DNA of 64,000 bases from the NCBI RefSeq assembly GCF_028748185.1, contig NZ_CP118164.1, forward strand, positions 5,295,814 to 5,359,813, in the 5' to 3' direction. Below the pieces are notes generated by a model that did not search any database, had not been told where the DNA came from, and was given only the letters and a program-made list of their open reading frames with translations. This stretch comes from Bremerella sp. P1. GTDB taxonomy: Bacteria > Planctomycetota > Planctomycetia > Pirellulales > Pirellulaceae. The number at the start of each line of letters is the position of its first letter. Position 1 is the first letter of the stretch. Shown piece after piece: positions 1 to 8,210 of this stretch. The position numbers and the translations under genes are program-made.

Positions 1-1043
1 CCGAGGAAGTCGTCGCGGAAGAGCCTCCGAAGCCGAAAAAGAAGAAAGCGAAGAAACGCAGCCACTGGGCGTCTCTGTCCTCGATGCTCGGCCTTGCCTC
101 TCCTGAAGAAGAAGAGGAGGAGGATGAAGAGGAGGACGAGGAAGAAGCACAGGCTGAAGAAGAGATCAAGGTAACGGTCAAAGAGGAACAGCCTGTTGCC
201 AAGAAGGACGAAGGCAAAGAGGAAAGCCCTCATCTGGCTGCTTTCAAGAAACCGCTAGAGCGTTCGCCCGAAGAGGCCCGGGCATCCGAGATCATCGGCA
301 GTCCTGCTGCTAAGTCTCGTCCGACAAGTGATGACGACTTCGAAGGTTTCGACGGTATCTTTCTGGACGAAGGAACTCGCGAAACGGATGCCATGGACGC
401 TGATGTCGGCGAAGACGATCAGGACGAAGAAGAGGAACGCGCTCCGCGAAAAGAGCGTCGCGGACGAACACGTGGTCGCCGACGCGGACGACGCTCTCGC
501 AGCGATGAAGATGTAAAGGTTCGCGAAGCTACTCCCGAAGACGAAGATCGCGACGAAGACCTGGAAGACGAAGTTGAGAGCCGCGATTCTCGTTCCGACC
601 AGGACGAGGGCGACGAAGAGCAACGACCAACACGCCGCCGCCGCCGCCGTCGTCGTTCACGTAAGGCATCCGACTCGGAGTCGACGCAGGAAGAAGCCCC
701 GCGTAGTCGCCGCTCGAGTCGCTCGGAAGATGAAGACTACGACGATGATGACGACGATGACTCGGATATCGATGTCGACAACGAGGATGATCGCGAAGAT
801 GCCCCGCGTGGTCGTCGTCGACCCTCACGTCGCCGTCGTAGCGATTCCGACGAGGAGGATAAGCCGAAGGACAAGCACAAGAAGATTCCTTCGTGGACCG
901 ATGCCGTGACTGCAATGGTTGATAAGAACATCGAGCGTCACGAGAATGCCCCACCATCCCGCCCACATGAACGGGGTGGTCGTAACAGTGGCGGTCGTCG
1001 TCGCCGAGGAGGCAGCGGCGGTGGCGGACGTGATCGACGCTGA
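1..1043 (+). CDS. C-terminal part of a low-complexity acidic/basic protein (5' end outside window)
   Basis: The reading frame is already open at base 3 and runs without a stop to TGA at 1041-1043, so the gene begins left of the window; the first in-window ATG (84) is unlikely to be the true start. The product alternates acidic runs (poly-E near the start, poly-D in the middle) with arginine-rich and RS-like stretches, and ends in a glycine/arginine-rich tail. The only part that looks folded is a short motif, IPSWTDAV, about 50 residues from the end. Such RGG/RS tails often bind nucleic acid in other proteins, but I do not recognise this family and no catalytic domain is visible in this fragment. 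A hairpin at 1078-1101 lies just after the stop. Confidence 0.75.
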   Translation, partial: EEVVAEEPPKPKKKKAKKRSHWASLSSMLGLASPEEEEEEDEEEDEEEAQAEEEIKVTVKEEQPVAKKDEGKEESPHLAAFKKPLERSPEEARASEIIGSPAAKSRPTSDDDFEGFDGIFLDEGTRETDAMDADVGEDDQDEEEERAPRKERRGRTRGRRRGRRSRSDEDVKVREATPEDEDRDEDLEDEVESRDSRSDQDEGDEEQRPTRRRRRRRRSRKASDSESTQEEAPRSRRSSRSEDEDYDDDDDDDSDIDVDNEDDREDAPRGRRRPSRRRRSDSDEEDKPKDKHKKIPSWTDAVTAMVDKNIERHENAPPSRPHERGGRNSGGRRRRGGSGGGGRDRR

Positions 1044-1063
1044 GCCGGTCTGCGAAGTCTAAG

Positions 1064-1552
1064 CTAAGTAGAAATGGCCTCTTCCTGATGGCAGGAAGAG
1101 GTTGTCTCGGGCGTCGTTTTTGACGCGGTTTCTTCCAGCTCTTCCATACGCAGGGCGATGCGATTGAATTGGTCTGCCATGTCCTGCCAGCTATCCCCAT
1201 CGCGTAGGATCAGTGGACCGGTTTTTTCTCCGTCGGCAAGTTGTTGCATCGCACGACGGAAGCGTACGACTGCTCCGACCAATTGATTGCTATGCCGTAT
1301 GGTGTCTACCAGGATGATCGGCAGCACCAATAGGCTTACCAAAACGGCTGGAACGAAGTAGTTCCACAGCATTTGTGATATGGCCGCGACAGGAGCATTC
1401 AGATCGCTAAGCGCTGCACCTAAAAGTAGAACCACACCGACACTCAAAAGGTAAGCAGCCCAGTGCATTATCGCGCGCAGGACGAGACGTCCTTGCAGGA
1501 TCGGATCTACCCAAAACAATCGGCGGCGTTGTTGCTTTACTTGCTTCGACAT
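1064..1552 (-). CDS. Two-TM protein with HAMP-like cytoplasmic segment
   Basis: 162 residues. Two hydrophobic segments (about 28-48 and 64-83) are followed by a segment that reads like a HAMP linker: Val/Arg-rich first helix, a G-x-x-G-P-L turn, then DSWQDMADQFN and an amphipathic second helix. No kinase, methyl-accepting or cyclase output follows. The preceding minus-strand gene encodes a DUF3365 haem lipoprotein; in many bacteria a DUF3365/Tll0287 sensor domain is fused directly to TM-HAMP, so these two genes may be a split version of that sensor (inference). GGGAG lies seven bases before the ATG. The family name is uncertain. Confidence 0.7.
   Translation of the reverse strand: MSKQVKQQRRRLFWVDPILQGRLVLRAIMHWAAYLLSVGVVLLLGAALSDLNAPVAAISQMLWNYFVPAVLVSLLVLPIILVDTIRHSNQLVGAVVRFRRAMQQLADGEKTGPLILRDGDSWQDMADQFNRIALRMEELEETASKTTPETTSSCHQEEAIST
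1078..1101. terminator. Hairpin between convergent genes, possible bidirectional terminator
   Basis: A perfect 10-bp stem (CCTCTTCCTG / CAGGAAGAGG) encloses an ATGG tetraloop. It sits 34 bp after the stop of the left-edge gene and inside the last codons of the minus-strand HAMP-like gene. Neither strand has a clean T-run after the stem, so an intrinsic terminator is only probable. Confidence 0.45.
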
Positions 1553-1560
1553 TCGTTAGC

Positions 1561-1588
1561 TCCCAAGGTGCCAGTAAGGTCCTTGGGA
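1561..1588. repeat. Inverted repeat in the intergenic gap 1553-1705
   Basis: TCCCAAGG and CCTTGGGA form an 8-bp stem with a 12-base loop between the DUF3365 gene and the HAMP-like gene. A second weaker dyad (GCTACA at 1642-1647, TGTAGC at 1659-1664) and the palindrome CGAATCGATTCG (1664-1675) lie closer to the DUF3365 stop. They could limit read-through or stabilise the upstream transcript; no T-tract is present. Confidence 0.35.
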
Positions 1589-1705
1589 AGCTTACGACGT
1601 GCCGGTCTATATGCCAGCAATAAGCCGTCCGTATGGCCTTCGCTACAGCAACCTCTCGTGTAGCGAATCGATTCGAGCGGATCGTAACGATTATGATGGT
1701 GCGTT

Positions 1706-2314
1706 TTAGTCCAATGGAATCCGGACAACAACGCCGCCCATGACGTCCCCTTCTTTGAATTCCGGGTAATCGTCGCCACGATCGGAGTGATTGTTGTGGC
1801 AATCCCAGCAAGCTTTGGCGACGGCCTTATCGGCATATACGGCGGTGAAGTAGGTCTTGTCGCCTAGCTTTTCTTCGCCGTAGAAGTTTTCGTCGGGATG
1901 ATCAACGATGTACTTGAGGCCTTCGATTTCCTGCGGAGACTTTGGTTCGTTCTGTGGGTTCAATGGCCAGAGCGACTTCAAGGCATAAGAGAAGCCCGCT
2001 TCCTCGTTCCCATCGACGATCTCGGCGCCCATTCGAAACATCTGTGCTGGAAGCGGAATCGTCCCTTCTTCGTCTTGCCAATATTCGCTCGCGCTGACAT
2101 CGGCGCCTTGTTCTTTAAGGCGGGTCACGATGTGCTTGGCATAAACCGTACGGTCGGCCATCATCACCGCGTGCACGGCGTTGGCAAATTGCTTGGGCGT
2201 GATTCCACCCGCAGCTTCTACAGGTGCCGGCGTGCTGTTTCCGCAGCCCGTTAGTGCTGCTACGGTACCACCAATCACAATCAATCCACAGGCCAAAGCG
2301 ATAAACTTGTTCAT
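1706..2314 (-). CDS. DUF3365 (Tll0287-like) mono-haem c lipoprotein
   Basis: 202 residues. The N-terminus is a lipoprotein signal ending in LTGC. The rest matches the DUF3365/Tll0287-like layout: helical start (ITPKQFANAVHAVM), a PAS-like middle, and one c-type haem motif CWDCHN near residue 175, then a GDVMGGVVVRIPL ending typical of the family. Such domains are periplasmic, haem-binding and often the sensory part of signalling proteins. A GGGAG site lies seven bases before the ATG. It follows the multihaem cytochrome gene by 69 bp on the same strand and probably belongs to the same unit. It could be a redox or gas sensor or a small electron carrier. Confidence 0.82.
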   Translation of the reverse strand: MNKFIALACGLIVIGGTVAALTGCGNSTPAPVEAAGGITPKQFANAVHAVMMADRTVYAKHIVTRLKEQGADVSASEYWQDEEGTIPLPAQMFRMGAEIVDGNEEAGFSYALKSLWPLNPQNEPKSPQEIEGLKYIVDHPDENFYGEEKLGDKTYFTAVYADKAVAKACWDCHNNHSDRGDDYPEFKEGDVMGGVVVRIPLD

Positions 2315-2383
2315 AGGTAGACTCCCAATTTCAATAGTTGCGTGGCAACAGGCGAATAACAGGTCATGACGGGTATGGATGAA

Positions 2384-3739
2384 TCATGGACGTCGCGATT
2401 TCCGCTCCTCGAACCATTTGCGAACCATCTCCGGGCTTTCGACCGACTGCTGCTGCGGAGCCGAGCTGAAGTTGCTTTCGATCTGGTGCGGGTCGTGCAT
2501 CGCATCGAGACTGTATTGAAGCCCGTGGCATTGCATGCAGACGCTACGGACCATTTTCTCGTTAGGTTGTAGATTGTCGTTTTGGTTGTGCTGGACTTTG
2601 ACCTTCGGGGCCTTGCTACTGCCATGCACTTCACGCGGCATGTGACAAGTCGCACACGACACGCCGCTGCCCGGCGGGAGGTCGCCGGCAAGCTCGTCCC
2701 GCCATAGCTGAGCATGAGGGGACTGCTGGTAGGCCAGCGTGTGTTCGTCGTTATGACACTTGATGCAAGAGTCGACTGCCGCAACACGCACATCCGCATC
2801 GTGCGGTGAATGACACGAACTGCACGTCAGTTCGGCATGCAGTGAAGAATGCTTCATGGGCAAACGTGCGCTACCAGGCGACATCGGTGAAAGTCCCTGG
2901 GCAAGTCGCATCCCATGCATGCCGGCAAGGAAGCCGCTCGCTTCATCTTCATGGCATTGCTGACACGTTTCATGCGACACGACGTTTTGCCACGTTTCCA
3001 GGTTCTGATCTTGGGTGTGACAGTCAGTGCAATTCACACCGACTTGCGCATGAACTGAGCCTGCCCACTCACGAATTAACTGCTCGTCTCGTTCGACGCT
3101 CGAATGAAACTTGGCATCTTTGGCCTTGAGCGGCTCAATGGGCTCTTCCTGGCTGGCCAGGTACCGGGCCAGAGCATTACGTTCTGGTACGACCTGCTCG
3201 GCCAAGTGGTCCGGCTGATCGAGGTTCTTGCCGAGGAAGTTCTCGTTGAGCGTGCGATTGTCGTGGTAGTTATGGCAGCCACTGGTTTGACAGGTGTTGA
3301 ATTCTAGATTCTTGTGGCTGGGACGCTCCTCAGCGATCTCTTGATGGCAATGGAAACAGAAGTCCTGAGGCAACGTGACACCCATCGGATGTGTTTCGTG
3401 CGGGACGTGCTCTTTGTGACAAGCGAGGCAGTTCTGGGCGTCCAGAATCGCAAGTCGCGGGGCGTTGGTCGGGTCGTTGAACTTGCTGGCCGGATGCGTA
3501 TCCAGGGCTTCCTTCAGTTCGTTCTCGTGACATTCGAGACATGATTTACTGGTGACGCCGAGTTCAGGGTCGTGACAGGCAGAACACTTCATTTCGATCT
3601 GGTAATGACCGTGCGTTGTCTTGCCAGGCAGGTACGTCTGCTTCAGTTTGCTGTCGTCAGACAACAGAACAACCCCCAGGCTACTTCCAACCAGTAGCGA
3701 CAGAGCCAACCAAACGAGGGCATAAATCCAGGAAGCCAT
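2384..3739 (-). CDS. Eleven-haem membrane-anchored or exported cytochrome c
   Basis: 451 residues. An uncleaved signal/anchor spans about residues 5-27. Ten CxxCH motifs (CSACH, CLECH, CLACH, CFHCH, CTDCH, CQQCH, CSSCH, CIKCH, CATCH, CMQCH) and one CX4CH (CQTSGCH) follow, so up to eleven c-haems in the periplasm. There is no CxxCK of the NrfA or octahaem type. The start codon lies four bases after the stop of the FAD/cytochrome-b fusion gene with no clear ribosome site, which suggests translational coupling. By position it should accept electrons from that membrane protein and pass them to, or itself reduce, a nitrogen compound; the reaction is inference. It resembles the doubled-CxxCH/cytochrome c3-like multihaem families rather than any single named enzyme. 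Confidence 0.88.
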   Translation of the reverse strand: MASWIYALVWLALSLLVGSSLGVVLLSDDSKLKQTYLPGKTTHGHYQIEMKCSACHDPELGVTSKSCLECHENELKEALDTHPASKFNDPTNAPRLAILDAQNCLACHKEHVPHETHPMGVTLPQDFCFHCHQEIAEERPSHKNLEFNTCQTSGCHNYHDNRTLNENFLGKNLDQPDHLAEQVVPERNALARYLASQEEPIEPLKAKDAKFHSSVERDEQLIREWAGSVHAQVGVNCTDCHTQDQNLETWQNVVSHETCQQCHEDEASGFLAGMHGMRLAQGLSPMSPGSARLPMKHSSLHAELTCSSCHSPHDADVRVAAVDSCIKCHNDEHTLAYQQSPHAQLWRDELAGDLPPGSGVSCATCHMPREVHGSSKAPKVKVQHNQNDNLQPNEKMVRSVCMQCHGLQYSLDAMHDPHQIESNFSSAPQQQSVESPEMVRKWFEERKSRRP

Positions 3740-3743
3740 GAAT

Positions 3744-5744
3744 TTAGAAGTAGTAGACCGTAATGATGTGAAACAGAAGCAATACCGGCAGCGGCCACGA
3801 CAGTATCAAGTGCAGCCAAACCAGACGCGGACGCCAGCGTCGAATCCAGATGCCAAGTGCTCCGGTAATGCGGTTCTCGAGTGAGACAAGCATCCCGGTG
3901 AGACTTCCAGTGAAGTTGACGACAACAAACGTTAGCGCCAACGCAAAGTTCAAGTTGGAACCAAAATGAAACCCGGTGTGCAGCACGAGACCCACGACCG
4001 CAAGTGTTGCCAGGACGGCATGGGCTACCCGCCACCAGGCAAAGTCCCCCCAGGTAATCCGCGAGATGCGTTTCCGTAGCGAAAAAGCCAAGCCTAGAGC
4101 GGTCAATCCAAAGATCGTATAGCCGGTGATTTGTTTGGGAGTTTCACTTCGCCACAGGGCATCAACGGTATGCCAGGTCGACTGAACCGAATCGGCGAAG
4201 GGGAGGGGGCCGATCGCGAGCATTGCGACAATGATCATCAAAGTCGCTACGCTGCTGGCAAGTAGAATCTGCCACGAAGCGGTCTTCGGAGGAAGATGAC
4301 GCTCACCGCAAAGTTGCCGTACAAGCGGACGGCACGTTCCACACACACTGGAGGCCCTGGTTAGCGTGGTCACCGCGGCAGCATCCGCTGCGCCGTCGCG
4401 AGTGGCCTCGCAAATCTGTCCTTTGGTGACACCAACGCAGCTGCAAATTACGGCGTTGTCGGGCCAGTCCCAGGGACTATTCAGCGTGTCTTCCGGCCAG
4501 AGTCGGCCGGTGCGGCGGAAGCGAGAAATTTGCCACGGCCACAGACGTCGCGCGTGCGTAATCAAATCGCGAACGCGATCGATCTCGTCCCACTCGCCGA
4601 CCGCGGTCGCACCGACGACGCAGTTACCCTCGAAAATGAGTTTGCGGTACGAATGTTCTGTGCTACTGGCAACGATGCGGGAGTTGGGTGTTTCGCCCAA
4701 AGCATCGCCGAGGGCCGCGACATCCACGCCCATTAACTTCAGCTTGGCCGATTGATCACCGTACAGGAACTCCTGCTTTTCGCCGCAGCAATTGGCGGCC
4801 AGCACGTCGGCCATTTGGATACCAGGGCCGACCAGTCCGTAATGCTTTTCTCGATGTACGGCACATTCGCCGATCGCGTAAATATGGGGATCGGACGTGC
4901 GAAGTTGGTCATTGACGACGACACCACCGCGATGGGCAATCTCAAGTTCCGCGTCGCGGGCCAGTTCATCCCGAGGAACGATGCCCGCCGAAATGATGAG
5001 CATATCGACGCGGAGCGTCTCGCTATTGGTGAAGTGCAACCGGAGACCCTCGCCGAAACGCTCGATTCGTTCACAACGACATAAGACATGCACATGCACG
5101 CCGAGTGATTCGACTCGCGATTTCAGTAGCGCTCCGCCAGCGGTATCGAGTTGACGAGGCATCAGGCTCGGAGCGACTTCCAGGACGTGGGCTTCGAGGC
5201 CTAGATCGAGAGCCGCCTTACCGGCTTCCAGCCCCAGCAGACCACCACCCATGATTGCGGCCGATCGGCAGTTCTCGGCATATGTGCGGATCTTTTGCAG
5301 ATCATCGAGGGTGCGATAGAGGAAGACGCCCGGTAGCTCCGCGCCTTCAATCGGCGGAACAAAAGGGCGACTACCGGTTGCCAGAACGAGACGATCGTAC
5401 GGGTAACGCTTTCCGTCTTGGCAAACGACCTCGCGATTGATGCGGTCTATCGCGTTGACTTTCTGCGAGGTCACCAGGTTCAGGCCGACCTGCTCGTACC
5501 AGGTCTTGGGCGAAAGGGTGAGGGAGGATTCTGTATCGCTGAATAGCTGAGTCAAGCGAACACGATCGTAGGCAGCGTATGGTTCCTCGCCGAAGATATC
5601 GACCTGCCATTCCTGCATCGCGCCGCGACGCACGAGCGACTGACAGAATGCGTGCCCTACCATGCCGTTACCCACGACTACCATCCGAGCGGCCTCGGTA
5701 GAGACCGACCTAGGGTTTTCGCTTTGTGTCTGTAACCTGTGCAC
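3744..5744 (-). CDS. NirB-like FAD/[2Fe-2S] oxidoreductase fused to a membrane cytochrome-b-like domain
   Basis: 666 residues, GTG start with AAGGAAAG upstream. Residues 20-300 are a pyridine-nucleotide-disulfide oxidoreductase fold: FAD site VVVGNGMVG near 22, ATGSRP, NAD(P) site IMGGGLLGLEAG near 165, and a second FAD motif ending IYAIGECA. This matches the N-terminal half of NirB/NasB. Residues 431-473 are a BFD-like [2Fe-2S] domain with Cys434, 436, 468 and 471. The sirohaem half of NirB is absent; instead residues 490-666 carry about five membrane helices with His575, 589, 593, 645 and 659, placed as b-haem ligands would be. Proposed flow: NAD(P)H, FAD, FeS, haem b, then the adjacent periplasmic multihaem cytochrome. 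It starts a unit with its own sigma-54 element. Confidence 0.85.
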   Translation of the reverse strand: MHRLQTQSENPRSVSTEAARMVVVGNGMVGHAFCQSLVRRGAMQEWQVDIFGEEPYAAYDRVRLTQLFSDTESSLTLSPKTWYEQVGLNLVTSQKVNAIDRINREVVCQDGKRYPYDRLVLATGSRPFVPPIEGAELPGVFLYRTLDDLQKIRTYAENCRSAAIMGGGLLGLEAGKAALDLGLEAHVLEVAPSLMPRQLDTAGGALLKSRVESLGVHVHVLCRCERIERFGEGLRLHFTNSETLRVDMLIISAGIVPRDELARDAELEIAHRGGVVVNDQLRTSDPHIYAIGECAVHREKHYGLVGPGIQMADVLAANCCGEKQEFLYGDQSAKLKLMGVDVAALGDALGETPNSRIVASSTEHSYRKLIFEGNCVVGATAVGEWDEIDRVRDLITHARRLWPWQISRFRRTGRLWPEDTLNSPWDWPDNAVICSCVGVTKGQICEATRDGAADAAAVTTLTRASSVCGTCRPLVRQLCGERHLPPKTASWQILLASSVATLMIIVAMLAIGPLPFADSVQSTWHTVDALWRSETPKQITGYTIFGLTALGLAFSLRKRISRITWGDFAWWRVAHAVLATLAVVGLVLHTGFHFGSNLNFALALTFVVVNFTGSLTGMLVSLENRITGALGIWIRRWRPRLVWLHLILSWPLPVLLLFHIITVYYF

Positions 5745-5795
5745 GGGGAATCTTTCCTTGCGGCATTCGCAGCGATGAAGTGATTAAGCCGAAAT

Positions 5796-5810
5796 GCAAA
5801 GGATGTGCCA
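5796..5810 (-). promoter_or_regulatory. Sigma-54 -24/-12 promoter for the FAD/multihaem unit
   Basis: Read on the minus strand this is TGGCAC-ATCCT-TTGC, an exact match to the sigma-54 consensus with GG at -24 and GC at -12. The predicted transcript would start near 5784 and give a leader of about 40 bases before the GTG at 5744. A near-identical element precedes nrtA. Confidence 0.8.
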
Positions 5811-5856
5811 CTTGGTCCGCAGCAAAACTGAAAACAAGTCGATTTGCCTTTCAAAT

Positions 5857-5872
5857 AGGACCACATGGTCCT
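5857..5872. promoter_or_regulatory. Palindrome upstream of the sigma-54 promoter
   Basis: AGGACCA-CA-TGGTCCT is a perfect 7+2+7 dyad centred about 80 bp upstream of the predicted start site, where an enhancer-binding activator or a repressor could sit. No matching copy was seen at the nrtA promoter, so the cognate regulator is unknown. Confidence 0.4.
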
Positions 5873-5901
5873 GTTTTATTTTGATGGGCTCCAATTTGAG
5901 G

Positions 5902-5918
5902 TGAACATTTTGTGTTCA
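5902..5918. promoter_or_regulatory. Dyad TGAACA-N5-TGTTCA, candidate upstream activator site
   Basis: Perfect 6-bp arms with a 5-base spacer, centred about 126 bp upstream of the predicted sigma-54 start site. This is the usual distance for activators of sigma-54 promoters. The assignment rests only on symmetry and position. Confidence 0.4.
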
Positions 5919-5925
5919 GTGCGTA

Positions 5926-5953
5926 TTGCAGAGGCAAAAGTCTGCCTCTGCAA
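5926..5953 (-). terminator. Strong hairpin after the nitrate reductase gene
   Basis: TTGCAGAGGCA and TGCCTCTGCAA make a perfect 11-bp stem with a 6-base loop, 20 bp after the stop of the nitrate reductase gene. There is no T-run on the minus strand, so it may terminate weakly or protect the upstream mRNA. It separates the two sigma-54 units. Confidence 0.5.
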
Positions 5954-5972
5954 TTGGCAGAATGCCTAATTC

Positions 5973-8198
5973 TTAAACGGTTTTCACGACGCGAACGGCC
6001 GCGTTCTTGTAAGAAGGCTGACGCGAATACGTATCGAATTGCGGGTAAGTCAACTGATTCGTTACCTCATTGTGCATCGGTAGAAAGACGTGTCCCGGTT
6101 GGACGCTCGAGGTAACATTGGCGCGGGCACGAATTTCACCGCGCGCCGACTGCACCGTGACCCAGTCGTGCGGTTCAATCATCAACGCCTCTGCATCTTC
6201 TGGGTGGATATCTACGAGCAGGGTCGTTGAATACAGCGTTCTCAGTACGGCTGACTTCGACGTCTTGGTTTGGGTATGCCACTGCGCTGCTGTTCCGCGG
6301 CCGGTCAGCAAACGCAACGGGAATTCCTCGTTGGGCACTTCGCCAGGAACTTCTGGCTGTTCGAAGATGAAGCGTGCTTTGCCGTCCTCGTGAAAGTATC
6401 GGCCATCTTCAAACAGGCGCCGCTGCGGCGCCGGCATCCAATCGTCACCGCTGCTTTCTTCTTGCTTGGTTGGCCACTGAATGCCGCGGGCGTCGTCCAG
6501 CATCCGATAGTCACGAATTCCGGTAATATCGCACGGCTGTCCCGCTGAGCACTTCTTCATTACCTGAAACACGTCTTCCGGCGTTTTCCAATCGGCAAAC
6601 ATCGAATCGCAGCCCCAGTAGTGAGACACCAGGCGGAAGATCTGGAAGTCGGCCAACGCTTCACCAGGAGCAGGCACTACTTTTTTGTGCAGTCCGTAGC
6701 GTCGCTCCGAGTTAATAAACGTTCCTTCCTTCTCGCCCCAGCCGGCCGCTGGCAAAAGGAGATCGGCAAGGACGGCTGTTTCGGTCGAGTGGTACATATC
6801 TTGAACGACCAGGAAGTCGAGCTTGTCGAGGGTTTCTTTCGCTTCCTTTTGATGAATCCAAGAGTGAGCCGGATTGGTCGCAATCACCCACAGACCGCGG
6901 ATTTCGCCGCGACGGATGCCTTCCATGATGGCGTCGTACGACCAACTGTTTTCGGTCGGGATATTGACCACGGGTATATCAAGGATGTCGGCAATCTTCT
7001 GTCGGTGTTCCGGCTTGGTGAAGTCGTGGCCACCGATCAGGTTGGTCGTGTTACTGAACAGACGCGAACCCATCGCGTTACATTGTCCCGTAATGCTGTT
7101 GGCACCGGTCCCTGGGCGGCCGATGTTGCCGGTCATCAAGGCCAGGTTGATGATGGCCTGAGCGGTGCGGACCCCTTGGTGGCTTTGGTTGACCCCCATG
7201 GTCCACCAGAAAGAAACCCGCTTGCCATCATGAATCGCCTGGATGACTTCCATGACGGCGGAGGGTTCGAGCCCGCAGTTGGTCAGGCTGTCTTCCAGCT
7301 TGTAACCTGCGACATGTTCTTTGAACTGATCGAAACCGTTGGTGTAATTGGCGATGTAGGATTCCTCGATCCAGCCTTTCTCGATCAGCACGTTGGCGAT
7401 CGTATACAGCAATGCCATGTCGGTTTTGGGACGCAGTGGCAAATGGTGCGTTGCCGCAACGGCCGTTTCCGTGCGGCGAGGATCGATCACGATGATCTTC
7501 GGATCGTGCGGATTGCGAAGGACCCGTTCCCACATGATCGGATGCGCGATGCAGAGATTGGATCCGACGAAAACGAGCACATCGGACTCTTCAAAGTCCG
7601 CATAGGTAAACGGAGGTGCATCGAAGCCGAAAGATTCCTTGTAGGAAACGACCGCGGTTGCCATGCATTGTCGCGTGTTGCCGTCGCCGTGCAGCATTCC
7701 CATGCCGAACTTGGCGAGCGAACCAAGGAAGAACATTTCTTCCGTCGCGATCTGTCCGGTGCTGAGGAAGGCGACCGAGTCGTTGCCATGCTTGGCTTGA
7801 ATGTCTTTGAAACGCGAGCAGAACGTCTTCATCGCCTCGTCCCACGAGACGGGAGCCAGCTTGCCGTCAGGCCCTTTCAGCAATGGTTGCGTGGCACGAT
7901 CATCGGCTTTGAGGATCGTGAGCGACTCCCAGCCTTTAGGGCACGCCATGCCGAGGTTCACAGGCCAGTCGACCGCTGGACTAAGATTGACCGCCTGGCC
8001 ATCCTTCAGGTGCAGTTCCAGGCCGCAGCCGGTCGAGCAGAAGCCACAGACCGAGGTGGTCGTGGCGTTGGGTTTCGAGCCGGCGGGAACTTTGCCGAGG
8101 CCATACTCTCCGGGATACAGCAGCAAGTCGCGTGTGAGGCTTCCATCCTTGGCATACATCAACTGTTGCAGCGGGTTAGTCCGCGTTGCGGTCGACAT
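5973..8198 (-). CDS. nasA: Assimilatory-type molybdopterin nitrate reductase, catalytic subunit
   Basis: 741 residues, with AGGAGG before the ATG. The N-terminus holds a [4Fe-4S] motif C-x2-C-x3-C-x27-C (CGFCSTGC ... CPKGW). The motif [13 protein letters not shown] gives a cysteine as the expected Mo ligand, as in NarB/NasA/NapA. The bis-MGD domains follow ([43 protein letters not shown]) and a C-terminal molydopterin dinucleotide-binding domain ([18 protein letters not shown]). There is no twin-arginine signal, so it works in the cytoplasm on nitrate brought in by the Nrt importer. The gene directly follows a DmsB-DmsC-like fusion, which suggests that electrons come from the quinone pool rather than from soluble ferredoxin (inference). 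An alternative substrate cannot be excluded, but the neighbours argue for nitrate. Confidence 0.93.
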   Translation of the reverse strand: MSTATRTNPLQQLMYAKDGSLTRDLLLYPGEYGLGKVPAGSKPNATTTSVCGFCSTGCGLELHLKDGQAVNLSPAVDWPVNLGMACPKGWESLTILKADDRATQPLLKGPDGKLAPVSWDEAMKTFCSRFKDIQAKHGNDSVAFLSTGQIATEEMFFLGSLAKFGMGMLHGDGNTRQCMATAVVSYKESFGFDAPPFTYADFEESDVLVFVGSNLCIAHPIMWERVLRNPHDPKIIVIDPRRTETAVAATHHLPLRPKTDMALLYTIANVLIEKGWIEESYIANYTNGFDQFKEHVAGYKLEDSLTNCGLEPSAVMEVIQAIHDGKRVSFWWTMGVNQSHQGVRTAQAIINLALMTGNIGRPGTGANSITGQCNAMGSRLFSNTTNLIGGHDFTKPEHRQKIADILDIPVVNIPTENSWSYDAIMEGIRRGEIRGLWVIATNPAHSWIHQKEAKETLDKLDFLVVQDMYHSTETAVLADLLLPAAGWGEKEGTFINSERRYGLHKKVVPAPGEALADFQIFRLVSHYWGCDSMFADWKTPEDVFQVMKKCSAGQPCDITGIRDYRMLDDARGIQWPTKQEESSGDDWMPAPQRRLFEDGRYFHEDGKARFIFEQPEVPGEVPNEEFPLRLLTGRGTAAQWHTQTKTSKSAVLRTLYSTTLLVDIHPEDAEALMIEPHDWVTVQSARGEIRARANVTSSVQPGHVFLPMHNEVTNQLTYPQFDTYSRQPSYKNAAVRVVKTV

Positions 8199-8210
8199 GT
8201 CGGCCTCCTG

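Noticed and set aside
529-1200. Long minus-strand open frame opposite the left-edge gene
   Set aside because: Its sequence is the antisense of low-complexity repeats, has no domain or ribosome site, and overlaps the end of the HAMP-like gene.
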